From Jeotgalibaca ciconiae (GTDB lineage Bacteria > Bacillota > Bacilli > Lactobacillales > Aerococcaceae), in contig NZ_CP034465.1 in assembly GCF_003955755.1 (NCBI RefSeq), forward strand, positions 2,102,001-2,166,000: DNA of 64,000 bases, written 5' to 3'. Made by a program: the position numbers and the translations under genes. This document shows, piece by piece, positions 29,305 through 38,377 of this stretch (position 1 is the stretch's first letter; every line of letters begins with the position of its first letter). The notes under the pieces were generated by a model. It made no database searches and was not told the origin of the DNA. It worked only from the letters and a program-made list of their open reading frames with translations.

Positions 29305-30249
29305 ATGGAAATTGGTATAGTCATTCTGAACTATCTTAACTGGCAAGATACAGTTGAATGTATTAATTCCTTGGAAAATCAAACTTATAAGGACTATCAG
29401 GTTATTGTGGTAGATAATTCTTCTACTAACGAATCTTTTAAAGAACTGTATAAGCGCTATGGGAAAGAAAATGACATCCATCTTCTTCAATCGGAGGAAA
29501 ATTTAGGGTTTGCCAAAGGTAATAATATTGGTATTCTCTATTGTAAAGATATTTTAGATTTAAAAAATATTTTAGTAATTAATAATGATGTAATTTTTAC
29601 TGAGCCAACCTATATTGAACATTTAGCAAACTACGAAATCGGGAATTCTGTGGGAGTAATTGGAACTAAGATTATAGGCAGTGATGGGAAAAATCAAAAT
29701 CCTTCTGCTCAATTTCGTCCAAGCGCTAGGGCTGTTCTTCGCGAGCTTTCTTTTCCCTTGATTAGGAAATATCATCTATCTTGGATTTTAAAGATAGGTA
29801 GTTTTTTTAAAAAAAACATAGTAGGACAGAAGCAGACGCATAAAGTACAAGAAGAAACTTCTCACACCTCTAATTCAAAAAAACAATTTGCTTTGCATGG
29901 CTCTGCATTATATTTAACTCAAAATTATTTGAGTAAAATAAATGGTTTTTATCCTGATACCTTTTTATATTATGAAGAAGAAATATTAGCGTTGGTTTGT
30001 CATAAACTTCACTTACAAATGGTTTATACCGATGAAATTGAGATTTATCATAAAGAAGATCAGTCATCGAAGTTAAGTTTTAATAATGAAGAAGGTATAA
30101 AGTATGAAATGGGAAGAAAAAGTGTTCGGGTTGGTTTAAAAGTTAGTTTAATGAGCATCAATAAAATCAAAGCAAAAACGAATCATTATCCATATAATTT
30201 TAAAATGAAGAAAAATGATATTGAAAAAGAATATCATTTACAATCATAG
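29305..30249 (+). CDS. Family 2 glycosyltransferase, rhamnosyltransferase-like
   Basis: A 314-residue GT2 protein. IGIVILNYLNWQDTVECINS and VIVVDNSSTNESFKEL are typical of the WbbL/rhamnosyltransferase-like branch, and ILVINNDVIFTE contains the DxD-equivalent NND. An acceptor-side glycine-rich HGSALYLT and a YYEEEIL segment follow. Rhamnose from the rml genes is a plausible donor. The stop overlaps the ribosome site of the following GT4 gene. Confidence 0.85.
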   Translation: MEIGIVILNYLNWQDTVECINSLENQTYKDYQVIVVDNSSTNESFKELYKRYGKENDIHLLQSEENLGFAKGNNIGILYCKDILDLKNILVINNDVIFTEPTYIEHLANYEIGNSVGVIGTKIIGSDGKNQNPSAQFRPSARAVLRELSFPLIRKYHLSWILKIGSFFKKNIVGQKQTHKVQEETSHTSNSKKQFALHGSALYLTQNYLSKINGFYPDTFLYYEEEILALVCHKLHLQMVYTDEIEIYHKEDQSSKLSFNNEEGIKYEMGRKSVRVGLKVSLMSINKIKAKTNHYPYNFKMKKNDIEKEYHLQS

Positions 30250-30262
30250 AAGAGGAAACAAA

Positions 30263-31384
30263 ATGAAAAAAATGAGAATTCTCCATTATATTCCTGGTTT
30301 TAATACCGGGGGAATTGAATCAGTCTTTTTAAATTGGTTTCGGAATATTGATTCAAAAGAAGTTGAGTTTGAATTATTAGTTAGAAACTATGATCCAGAT
30401 TCTCCTTTGTTAAAAGAATATATTCGCTTAGGTGGCGTGTTACATACACTTGAGACACCTTCATTGTCTCTTAAAACCATGCTTTCTTTTCGGAAGAAAG
30501 TGCTTCGCTTTTTCTCTGAGCATAACGATTATGACTTTCTCCATGTTCATGTAGCGGATGATCCTTTTATTATTCCAATTGCAAAGGAAAAAGGAATAGC
30601 AAGAATTGGTATACATGCTCATACTACTGGATATAATGAGAGTTACAAAAGTCAGGGAATAAAAGGGAAAATTAGAACATTCAACGTAAAAGCAGCTCAA
30701 CACTATATGGCCATTACACAAGTAGCAGCTGATTGGATGTTTCCGAAAGAAATACGAGGAACAAAAAAAGTAACGATTATCCATAATGGAATCAATCTTC
30801 AAGAATATGAATATAATGAATCGATTCGTGAGAAATATCGAAAAGAATTGCAAATAGAGGATTATCATACATTGATGCATGTTGGACGTTTTTCCGAAGT
30901 AAAGAATCATTTGTTCATGTTGGATGTTTTCGAAAGGGTAAAACTTCAAAAAGAAAAGAACAAACTTATTTTTGTTGGAGATGGACCGCTGTTGACCGAG
31001 ATTGTTAAGGAAGTTAATAGGCGACACCTTCAAGAAGATGTGATTTTTCTAGGTGCGAGAGGTGATATTGCAGATCTCCTGCAAGCGGCAGATATCTTCT
31101 TGCTGCCATCCAAATTTGAAGGTTTAGGCTTAAGTGCTGTTGAAGCACAAGCATCGGGTCTTCCAACAATCGTATCGGATCGCGTTCCCAGAGAAGCAGC
31201 TATTACTGATTTAGTTACTTTTTTATCACTTGAAGCCCCGCTTGAAGAATGGGTAGAAACACTGACTGAAGTTAGCTATGATCCTGTTCGGAAAAATGTG
31301 TATCATGAATTTGTGGATGCTCATTACGAAATAAATCAAACAACGAATGATCTAATTGAATTTTACAAAAGTACGTTAGCATGA
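30263..31384 (+). CDS. Family 4 glycosyltransferase (EpsF-like)
   Basis: A GT-B glycosyltransferase of 373 residues. RILHYIPGFNTGGIESVFLN is the EpsF/GT4 opening, MHVGRFSEVKNHLFML starts the donor domain, and PSKFEGLGLSAVEAQASGLP contains an intact E-x7-E. An in-frame extension to 30215 overlaps the upstream gene; ATG 30263 has AGAGGAAAC and is preferred. The next gene starts 12 bp later. Confidence 0.88.
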   Translation: MKKMRILHYIPGFNTGGIESVFLNWFRNIDSKEVEFELLVRNYDPDSPLLKEYIRLGGVLHTLETPSLSLKTMLSFRKKVLRFFSEHNDYDFLHVHVADDPFIIPIAKEKGIARIGIHAHTTGYNESYKSQGIKGKIRTFNVKAAQHYMAITQVAADWMFPKEIRGTKKVTIIHNGINLQEYEYNESIREKYRKELQIEDYHTLMHVGRFSEVKNHLFMLDVFERVKLQKEKNKLIFVGDGPLLTEIVKEVNRRHLQEDVIFLGARGDIADLLQAADIFLLPSKFEGLGLSAVEAQASGLPTIVSDRVPREAAITDLVTFLSLEAPLEEWVETLTEVSYDPVRKNVYHEFVDAHYEINQTTNDLIEFYKSTLA

Positions 31385-31396
31385 GGAGGTGGAAGA

Positions 31397-32176
31397 TTGA
31401 GTGTAGAAGTATTAGTAGCTACCATGCATCAGAACGACACGAGCCTCATTCAGCAAATGAATCTACAATCTGACGCCATTATCATTAATCAAACAAACGA
31501 GTATAATTATGAAAAAATAATGAATCATTCAAACACAGTCCACATGTATTCTTTCGCAGAAAGAGGGGTTGGACTAAGTAGGAACAATGCCTTGATGCGG
31601 TCAACTGCCGATTATGCTTTACTAGCCGATGATGACATGGTTTATGTGGAACACTATCCAGAATTGGTTGAGAAAAGTTTTGAAAAGCATCCAGATGCAG
31701 ATTTAATTATCTTTAATTTAGAAGAAGAAGAGCCTACTAGATATGTGATCCGTAAAGATTTTAGGGTTAGGAAAAGAAATTACATGCGCTTTGGAGCAGC
31801 ACGGGTTGCTTTTCGCACGGATCGAATCAAGAAAAAAGGGATTTCTTTCCATCTTTTATTTGGTGGTGGAACTCCTCATAGTAATGGAGAAGATACCATC
31901 TTTTTGAAAGATTGTCTGGAGAAAGGTTTAAAAATTATCGCTGTACCGGTAACCATTGCCAAGTTAACAGAAGAACGCGAATCCACATGGTTTAAGGGGT
32001 ATACAGAAAAATATTATCGTGATCGGGGAGCACTTTTTAAAGTGCTGTCGCCTATGTTTTATCACTTAGTAATTTTACAGTTTATCGTACGAAAATATAA
32101 AAAGAATCAAAACATGCCTTCTCGAACAAAACAATTTCAATATATGTTAGAAGGCGCAAATGAAATGAAAAATTAA
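31397..32176 (+). CDS. Glycosyltransferase, GT2-like
   Basis: A 259-residue GT-A protein with VEVLVATMHQND at the N terminus and LLADDDMVYVEHYPELVE as metal-binding motif. FGGGTPHSNGEDTIFLKD is a conserved acceptor-side block with the catalytic E-D. The start is TTG at 31397, supported by GAGGAGGTGG. It sits between a GT4 and a polymerase gene in the second cluster. Function is generic. Confidence 0.82.
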   Translation: MSVEVLVATMHQNDTSLIQQMNLQSDAIIINQTNEYNYEKIMNHSNTVHMYSFAERGVGLSRNNALMRSTADYALLADDDMVYVEHYPELVEKSFEKHPDADLIIFNLEEEEPTRYVIRKDFRVRKRNYMRFGAARVAFRTDRIKKKGISFHLLFGGGTPHSNGEDTIFLKDCLEKGLKIIAVPVTIAKLTEERESTWFKGYTEKYYRDRGALFKVLSPMFYHLVILQFIVRKYKKNQNMPSRTKQFQYMLEGANEMKN

Positions 32177-32191
32177 TCCTGGAGGTGACAA

Positions 32192-33544
32192 ATGAAAAAA
32201 CTGATTTACTTACTCGTTTTTTCAGTATTTTTAGGCACCCAGATATTGGCTCTTGATATTGGCTTTAAACTTTCTATGTATCGAATTTTGTTTTTAGGGG
32301 TATTTTGTATGTTTTCAGTCATGTTTATTAATAATGACCAACGTTTACGATTTTACCCAAAGAAGCTAAGCAGTACCTATACATTATTCTATACTCTTTG
32401 GTTGCTTTATTCTTTATTATCCGTAGTATGGAGTCAAAACTTAGCTGGTTGGACAAAAGCAAATATCTTCATAGGAATCGGTGTGTTTACGATAATCTTT
32501 ATTCATTTATTTATAAAAGAGGAAAAAGATATCTTGAATTTATTCCGAAGCGTAGGAGCAGGGGTAGCCATTCATATTTTTATAGGTTTAGCTGAAATTA
32601 TTACTGGCAAGTATCTATGGGCGAGTGACCATTTCATGACAAAGTATCGACCGGCTTCTCAAACCATTTTTTCGAGGATTCCTATTTCCATATATCCAAA
32701 CCAAAATGATTATGCCACAATGTTGTTAATGGGGTCTTTTATAATTATATTTTTATTTCGAAATGCGAAGAGAGTTTATGCAAAGATCGGATATTTTATC
32801 TTACTAACACTCTGTTTTATGCTTATTTATCAAACAGAATCGCGTGGTAATCTTCTTGCTTTTTTCATAGGGATAGGGGCAATGTTATTGACATACTTCA
32901 GTAGGGTTATTACGAAAAAAGGTATTTTCCTTACCTTCATTACAGCAGGCGGACTAGGAACCATCTTCGTTATTGCAAGTGAAAGCATTCGTGGGAAAAT
33001 AAGCGGAATAATTTCTCTTATTTCGGGAAATGTCATTTATGATAATAGCTCAAATATGACTAGAGTGAATTTAATAAAAAATGGTTTTTATTTTTTACGT
33101 GATACGCTAGGATTTGGTGTAGGAGCAGGCAATATTGAACATTGGATGAAGACGAATGCATTTTTTCAAGTGGGAGATAAGAGTAATATGCATAACTGGT
33201 GGATGGAAATCTTGACAGGATATGGGGTTTTCATATTTGTCTTGTATGTACTAGTCTATGCAAGCATGCTTCAAAGAGCCTACCAGTATTATCGATATAG
33301 CAAGGATGCATTTGTAAGAAATGCGTCTTTATCAATTATCGGTTACCTCGCAGCCTTTACACTTTCTTCCATATCGTCTGCGAGCAATATAATCAACGAA
33401 TGGCAATGGGTGATATTCGGTATCATTATCGCGTTTTTCTCCTATTGTGAGTCCCTTGGAATAAAAAAAGAACAAGTAAGTTATATTACCCAGAAAAAAA
33501 ATAATGAAATGATAAGAGATTTCGTAGGAGGCCAACATGGATAG
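32192..33544 (+). CDS. Wzy/O-antigen ligase-like polymerase (second set)
   Basis: A 450-residue polytopic protein with about 11-12 helices. A large extracellular loop at about residues 145-170 contains the arginine-rich KYRPASQTIFSRIPISIYPN, and YQTESRGNLLAFFIG matches the SRGN/SRG motif of Wzy and WaaL proteins. FGVGAGNIEHWM is another conserved element (GxGxGN). It overlaps the Wzz-like gene by 8 bp, indicating coupled synthesis of polymerase and length regulator. It differs from the polymerase at 9.3 kb. Confidence 0.85.
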   Translation: MKKLIYLLVFSVFLGTQILALDIGFKLSMYRILFLGVFCMFSVMFINNDQRLRFYPKKLSSTYTLFYTLWLLYSLLSVVWSQNLAGWTKANIFIGIGVFTIIFIHLFIKEEKDILNLFRSVGAGVAIHIFIGLAEIITGKYLWASDHFMTKYRPASQTIFSRIPISIYPNQNDYATMLLMGSFIIIFLFRNAKRVYAKIGYFILLTLCFMLIYQTESRGNLLAFFIGIGAMLLTYFSRVITKKGIFLTFITAGGLGTIFVIASESIRGKISGIISLISGNVIYDNSSNMTRVNLIKNGFYFLRDTLGFGVGAGNIEHWMKTNAFFQVGDKSNMHNWWMEILTGYGVFIFVLYVLVYASMLQRAYQYYRYSKDAFVRNASLSIIGYLAAFTLSSISSASNIINEWQWVIFGIIIAFFSYCESLGIKKEQVSYITQKKNNEMIRDFVGGQHG

Positions 33545-34598
33545 CCATACATTAGTAAAAGAAATAAAAAGGTTACTGATAACAAATAAAAAACGAGCTT
33601 TGCTTTTTGCCATTGTTTTCTCTTTGTTATTATTTGCTATGCAACTAGTACCCATAATAACGACGCAAATTAGTTTAAGAAATAGTGATAATGAAAAAAC
33701 TTCAGAAACTGCTGATTCAGAAAATCCAGCGATTTTTGAAATGTACATTGAGTATGAAAATGGCAGTGTCTATACAAATACTTTGCTTCTTGAGGAAGCA
33801 ATGAAAACAGATGCAAATATTCAAGCAGCTGAAGAAGCAACAGGTGTTGAAATTAGTGATTTAATAGAAATGGAAGAAAAAACGAACTATCCAAAAACAG
33901 CTCGTGATCGTGGTGTGTTAGGAGCTTCTCGTAATGAAGCATCGAATATTTGGGTGTTTAGTTCACGGGTTGGAACTGAGAAAGAGAATCTTGCTGTAGT
34001 TAAGTTTTTCTATGAGTTAGTAGAGACTGACGGATTAGACTTGCTGAACAATAAAGAAACGTACATTATTTCCGAACCAAGAATTTTAACAGACGAAGAC
34101 TTATCAAATCCTGAATCACTTGTAACTCAAAATGAGAAAGTTGTGACATTTAACATTAAAAATCTAGTGATTTCAGCTGGGATTTCGATAGTAGGCGGCA
34201 TTATGGCTGCAGTATTCCTTCTTTTCTTGCAGCCATTCTTTAATAAAAAAATAAAGTATGCATTTAATTACAATTGGAATGAAGAGGATATTTTTGTTAT
34301 GGTTGAAAGCGAGAATCAAGCTGGATTGGAAAGAGCCGTATTATTACCCCAATCTACAAATAAAGTATTATTGGTACAAGAGAAGAATGAAAAACTCGAT
34401 TTGTCTTCCTATAGCGAAAAGGGATTGCAAATTATTGATGATATTACCAAGTTAAATCTAGATAAAGAAGTCGATGAAGTTGTTATCCTTATTCAACCTG
34501 ACGTAACTGACAGGACTTGGTACAATGAACAACGTGAATTATTAAAAGTTTATAGAAAGCCATTGAAGGTTATCCAAGTTAACGATGGAATTTTATAG
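33537..34598 (+). CDS. Wzz/CpsC-like chain-length regulator without kinase motif
   Basis: A 353-residue protein with a first helix at about 21-42, an extracellular domain, a second helix at about 222-245, and a cytoplasmic tail of about 105 residues. Two-helix topology and location beside the polymerase are those of Wzz/CpsC/YveK proteins. Unlike fused tyrosine autokinases, the tail has no Walker A motif; its alternating beta-like segments and Asp-rich stretch (VDEVVILIQPDVTDR) could be a degenerate nucleotide-binding fold. Its ATG lies inside the polymerase gene end with GTAGGAGG before it. Confidence 0.7.
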   Translation: MDSHTLVKEIKRLLITNKKRALLFAIVFSLLLFAMQLVPIITTQISLRNSDNEKTSETADSENPAIFEMYIEYENGSVYTNTLLLEEAMKTDANIQAAEEATGVEISDLIEMEEKTNYPKTARDRGVLGASRNEASNIWVFSSRVGTEKENLAVVKFFYELVETDGLDLLNNKETYIISEPRILTDEDLSNPESLVTQNEKVVTFNIKNLVISAGISIVGGIMAAVFLLFLQPFFNKKIKYAFNYNWNEEDIFVMVESENQAGLERAVLLPQSTNKVLLVQEKNEKLDLSSYSEKGLQIIDDITKLNLDKEVDEVVILIQPDVTDRTWYNEQRELLKVYRKPLKVIQVNDGIL

Positions 34599-34612
34599 AG
34601 GTAGTAAATAAA

Positions 34613-35365
34613 ATGAAAAAAGATTTAGTATCCATTGTCACACCTGTGTACAATGCTGAACCATTTATTGAAAGAACGATTCGTTCAGTTATGAATCAGA
34701 CTTATCAAGAATGGGAACACATACTAGTGGATGATTGTTCTCCAGATAATAGCGAAGAAGTAATTCGAGGATTGATGAAAGAAGATCCTCGAATTAAATA
34801 TGTCAAATTATCTGAAAATCAAGGTGCTGCAGTAGCTCGTAATACAGGAATCGAACACGCAGACGGCCAATATATTGCGTTTATTGATAGTGATGACGTC
34901 TGGAAATCACATAAGTTAGAGAATCAACTGAACTTTATGAATAAAAATGAATATGGGTTTACCTATACAAACTTTGAACAAATTTCAGAAGGAGGCGAGA
35001 TGCTGAATCCTTCAGTTCCTCTTCCTAAACGCTTGAATTACACAGCTTTGTTAAAGAATACAGCCATTGCCTGTTCAACTGTTGTTATTAATAGAGAAAT
35101 AATTGGTGACTTTAGAATGCCACTGGTTCGCAAAGGACAGGATACAGCAACTTGGTTAAAAATATTGCGAAACCATCCATATGCTTATGGACTTGATGAG
35201 GTCTTAGGACAATATAGACAAGTTAAAGGGTCTATTTCCAGTGACCGTCTAGGGGCACTTAAGCGTACATGGAATACTTATTATCGAATAGAAAAATTAC
35301 CCTTACCAAAAGCAATTTATTATTTTTGCTTTTATGTTTTTAATGCTATAAGAAGAAGAGTTTAA
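34613..35365 (+). CDS. Family 2 glycosyltransferase, TuaG-like
   Basis: A 250-residue GT2 enzyme. LVSIVTPVYNAEPFIERTI, ILVDDCSPDNSEEVI and YIAFIDSDDVWKSHKL are the standard blocks. The total length and the C-terminal pattern GQYRQVKGSISSDR resemble TuaG of teichuronic acid synthesis. The stop is only 17 bp from the IS256 copy 2 end, so downstream genes of the operon may have been cut off, but the protein itself looks complete. Confidence 0.87.
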   Translation: MKKDLVSIVTPVYNAEPFIERTIRSVMNQTYQEWEHILVDDCSPDNSEEVIRGLMKEDPRIKYVKLSENQGAAVARNTGIEHADGQYIAFIDSDDVWKSHKLENQLNFMNKNEYGFTYTNFEQISEGGEMLNPSVPLPKRLNYTALLKNTAIACSTVVINREIIGDFRMPLVRKGQDTATWLKILRNHPYAYGLDEVLGQYRQVKGSISSDRLGALKRTWNTYYRIEKLPLPKAIYYFCFYVFNAIRRRV

Positions 35366-35382
35366 AAAAAGCCAAACTAGGC

Positions 35383-36706
35383 GATAAAGTCCATATAATT
35401 GTGTAAAAGATAAAAGGCCATGTAAACGCCCTTTTACGGTACAATGTTTTTAACCACAAAAACATACCCAGGAGGACTTTACACGACCCAAGTACATTTT
35501 ACACTGAATAACGAAGAGATTCAAAGTATTATTGAACATTCGGTAAAAGATGATGTTTCTAAAAATATTTTAACCACCGTCTTCAACCGATTGATGGAAA
35601 ATCAACGAACGGAATATATTCAAGCCGATGACTATGAACGTTCAGAAAGTCGTCAGAGTCAAAGAAACGGCTATTATGAGCGAGACTTTACGACTCGTGT
35701 GGGTACACTCGAATTAAAAGTTCCTAGAACACGTGATGGTGAATTTTCACCGACGGTGTTTGAGCGTTATCAGCGAAATGAAAAAGCACTACTCGCTTCC
35801 ATGTTGGAGATGTATGTTTCAGGTGTTTCTACTCGTAAAGTCTCTAAAATCGTTGAAGAACTGTGCGGAAAATCTGTATCCAAATCTTTTGTTTCTAGTC
35901 TTACTGAACAGTTAGACCCAATGGTCAACGAATGGCAGAACCGTTCGCTTTCAGAGACAAACGATCCTTTCCTGATGACTGATGTTCTCTATATAAAGAT
36001 TAGAGAAGATAATCGAGTGCTTTCTAAGAGCTGCCACATTGCGATTGGAATAACCAAAGATGGTGACCGTGAAATCATTGGCTTCATGATTCAAAATGAA
36101 GAAAGTGAGGACACATGGTCAAGCTTCTTTGAGTACTTAAAAGAACGAGGTTTACAAGGAACGGAGCTCATCATTTCTGATGCTCATAAAGGGTTAGTGT
36201 CCGCTATTCGAAAATCATTTACCAATGCAAGTTGGCAGAGATGTCAGGTTCATTTTCTAAGAAACATCTTCCGTTCTATCCCAAAAAAGAACTCAAAAGT
36301 GTTTAGAGAAGCGGTAAAAACAATCTTTAAGTTTACGGATATTGAACTCGCTCGGACAGCTAAGGATGCCTTAGTCGCCGAATATATTGACCAAGTTAAA
36401 TATAGAAAAGCCTGTGAAACATTGGATAATGGCTTCGAAGATGCCTTTCAATACACGGTTATCGGGCATGGCCATAACCGCCTAAAAAGTACGAACCTTC
36501 TTGAAAGACTGAACCAGGAAGTACGCAGAAGAGAAAAGATTATTCGGATCTTTCCGAACCGCGCTTCAGCTAATCGATTAATTGGAGCAGTTCTTATGGA
36601 CCTCCATAACGAATGGCTCAGTTCTACAAGAAGATACATTAAATTTGAACAGTAAGAAACAGTTGAAACATTGTATAGTATTTTACACAGGATTATGGAC
36701 TTGACT
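35383..36706 (+). mobile_element. IS256-family element, copy 2
   Basis: A 1,324-bp element, inverted relative to copies 1 and 3. Ends are GATAAAGTCCATAT (left) and the complement of AGTCAAGTCCATAA (right). The flanking octamers are AACTAGGC and AACTAGAG, matching at 6 of 8 positions, so the duplication is imperfect. It lies between the TuaG-like gene and the second flippase. Confidence 0.95.
35444..36655 (+). CDS. IS256-family transposase (copy 2)
   Basis: The 403-residue translation is identical to copy 1 throughout, including both catalytic aspartate motifs and the C-terminal RREKIIRIFPN. The canonical initiation codon after GGAGG is again ACG (35483-35485) rather than ATG, so synthesis must use ACG or the upstream ATG 35444, which has no Shine-Dalgarno. 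The coding frame is otherwise intact. Confidence 0.92.
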   Translation: MFLTTKTYPGGLYTTQVHFTLNNEEIQSIIEHSVKDDVSKNILTTVFNRLMENQRTEYIQADDYERSESRQSQRNGYYERDFTTRVGTLELKVPRTRDGEFSPTVFERYQRNEKALLASMLEMYVSGVSTRKVSKIVEELCGKSVSKSFVSSLTEQLDPMVNEWQNRSLSETNDPFLMTDVLYIKIREDNRVLSKSCHIAIGITKDGDREIIGFMIQNEESEDTWSSFFEYLKERGLQGTELIISDAHKGLVSAIRKSFTNASWQRCQVHFLRNIFRSIPKKNSKVFREAVKTIFKFTDIELARTAKDALVAEYIDQVKYRKACETLDNGFEDAFQYTVIGHGHNRLKSTNLLERLNQEVRRREKIIRIFPNRASANRLIGAVLMDLHNEWLSSTRRYIKFEQ

Positions 36707-36822
36707 AACTAGAGAGGCTAAATAGTATCTTTATATTAATTTAATATAAAAGTTCATGATAACATGTTAAAATGCTATTATTGAAATTTTATATTTTTTT
36801 AGAAAAACGAGGTGGAAATGAA

Positions 36823-38244
36823 TTGTCTTCCAATGATTTTCGAACTGGAATGTTATTTAGTGCAATGGGAAAATACTCCAATGTAATTATCCAACTTGGA
36901 GTTAATGCGGTTTTATCACGCTTGCTAACTCCGGCTGATTACGGTGTCGTTTCGATTGTACAAATATTTATTGAATTTTTTAATTTACTTGCAGATATGG
37001 GATTTGGTCCGGCAATCATCCAAAATAAAAAATTAACCGATCATGATGTCCAAGTGATATTTCGTTTCTCAATTGGTTTTGCTTCGCTTTTAGCAGTTAT
37101 TTTTATGTTCTTGGGATTTCCGGTAAGTATTTTTTATGATAATACAGTCTATATACCGATATTTGTCATATTAGGCTTGTCAGTATTCTTTTTTGCTTTG
37201 TTAGTAGTGCCAAAAGCAGTCATTCAAAAGAGAAAAGACTTTAAAGCAGTAAATACAATTTTAATTTTTACTGGAATTATTAAAGGAATAATCTCAATTA
37301 TCTTAGCGTTTTTTGGTTTTAAATACTATGCGATTATTATCGGTAGTTTAGTTCAGGCAATAATGAATTTTCTGTTTTACTATAGTAAAACAAAAATATC
37401 GCCTAAAGTGGCTTTTTCTTATGAGCCAATTAAAAAAATATGGGCATTTTCTCGTAATCAATTTGGCTTTAACTTTATTAATTACTTTTCAAGAAATTTT
37501 GACAGTATTTTGATTGGACGGGTGTTCACAGAAGGAGCTTTAGGATATTATAATAAATCCTATCAATTATCTCTTTATCCGAACACTATTTTAGCGGGTG
37601 TCATCACTCCTGTTATTCAACCGATTATGTCTGAATATGAGAACCGAAAAGATGTTATAAAAGACACTTATCTAAAAATAACACGTATTCTCGCAAATCT
37701 TGGGGTACCGATTTCTGTTTTTTGTTACTTTGCTGGTCGAGAAATTATCTTGTTCATTTTTGGTGGCCAATGGGAGAATAGTGTGCTTTCGTTCCAAATT
37801 TTAGCAGTATCTATTTGGGTTCAAATGATTGCAAGTAGTTCAGGTGCATTTTATCAGTCTACTAATCGTACAGACTTGCTATTGTTCTCCGGGATCCAGT
37901 CAATGATTTTAAATGTTGCTTCTATTGCATTGGGTGTTTACTTAGGTAGTATCGAAACAGTTGCAGCAATGGTCGTTGTTTCATTTTCTATTAACTTTTT
38001 AGTGAACAATTACTTGCTGATGTATAAAATTTTTGATTCTGGTTTTTTTGAACTTCTAAAGGAATTGGTAAAGCCCCTTATTATTGGTTTATTACAAGTG
38101 GTCGCTTTTCTAGTTCTGCCAGAACTGCCATTTTCTATCTTTATTAATTTAATGATTAAGGGAATTATTTTTGTTATTACTTTTTTTATTGGATTGTTAT
38201 TCACCGGACAATGGAAGGAAATGTTAAGAGTAATCAAAAAATAG
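36823..38244 (+). CDS. MOP-superfamily polysaccharide flippase (second set, TuaB/WzxC-like)
   Basis: A polytopic protein of about 473 residues with some 12-14 helices. GMLFSAMGKYSNVIIQLGVN and RLLTPADYGVVSIVQIFIEF are typical of the WzxC/TuaB group, different from the flippase at 11.7 kb. The ORF extends to 36772, but TTG 36823 is 7 bases after GAGGTGG and gives the normal N terminus, so I use it. TGTTAAAAT upstream could be an extended -10 lying between the IS and the gene. IS256 copy 2 separates it from its probable partners. Confidence 0.85.
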   Translation: MSSNDFRTGMLFSAMGKYSNVIIQLGVNAVLSRLLTPADYGVVSIVQIFIEFFNLLADMGFGPAIIQNKKLTDHDVQVIFRFSIGFASLLAVIFMFLGFPVSIFYDNTVYIPIFVILGLSVFFFALLVVPKAVIQKRKDFKAVNTILIFTGIIKGIISIILAFFGFKYYAIIIGSLVQAIMNFLFYYSKTKISPKVAFSYEPIKKIWAFSRNQFGFNFINYFSRNFDSILIGRVFTEGALGYYNKSYQLSLYPNTILAGVITPVIQPIMSEYENRKDVIKDTYLKITRILANLGVPISVFCYFAGREIILFIFGGQWENSVLSFQILAVSIWVQMIASSSGAFYQSTNRTDLLLFSGIQSMILNVASIALGVYLGSIETVAAMVVVSFSINFLVNNYLLMYKIFDSGFFELLKELVKPLIIGLLQVVAFLVLPELPFSIFINLMIKGIIFVITFFIGLLFTGQWKEMLRVIKK

Positions 38245-38252
38245 AAAAATGC

Positions 38253-38287
38253 TGCTCTCGTCTTTCAATAGGTGAGAGTTTTTTTAT
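38253..38287 (+). terminator. Terminator after second flippase
   Basis: GCTCTC and GAGAGT form a short stem (extended imperfectly to GTC/GGT) followed by seven T. Confidence 0.6.
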
Positions 38288-38329
38288 CTGTAAACATTTC
38301 ATTTTATATAGATGTAAGGCTTTTTTTTA

Positions 38330-38338
38330 TGGTACACT
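38330..38338 (+). promoter_or_regulatory. Extended -10 promoter for the ChW amidase gene
   Basis: TGGTACACT has the TG-n extension and a near-consensus hexamer, 40 bp before the start codon. A good GGAGG follows at 38361-38365. Confidence 0.5.
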
Positions 38339-38377
38339 AGTTCTGTTATTATTATAAATTGGAGGTATGCGAAGACA

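Noticed and set aside
30461..31033. 190-codon reverse ORF inside the GT4 gene.
   Set aside because: It is the antisense shadow of a clear glycosyltransferase and has no recognisable features.
26704..36706. Composite transposon formed by IS256 copies 1 and 2 around the glycosyltransferase genes.
   Set aside because: The outer flanks (AAAATGAT and AACTAGAG) do not match, and copy 1 has its own perfect 8-bp duplication, so the copies inserted independently.
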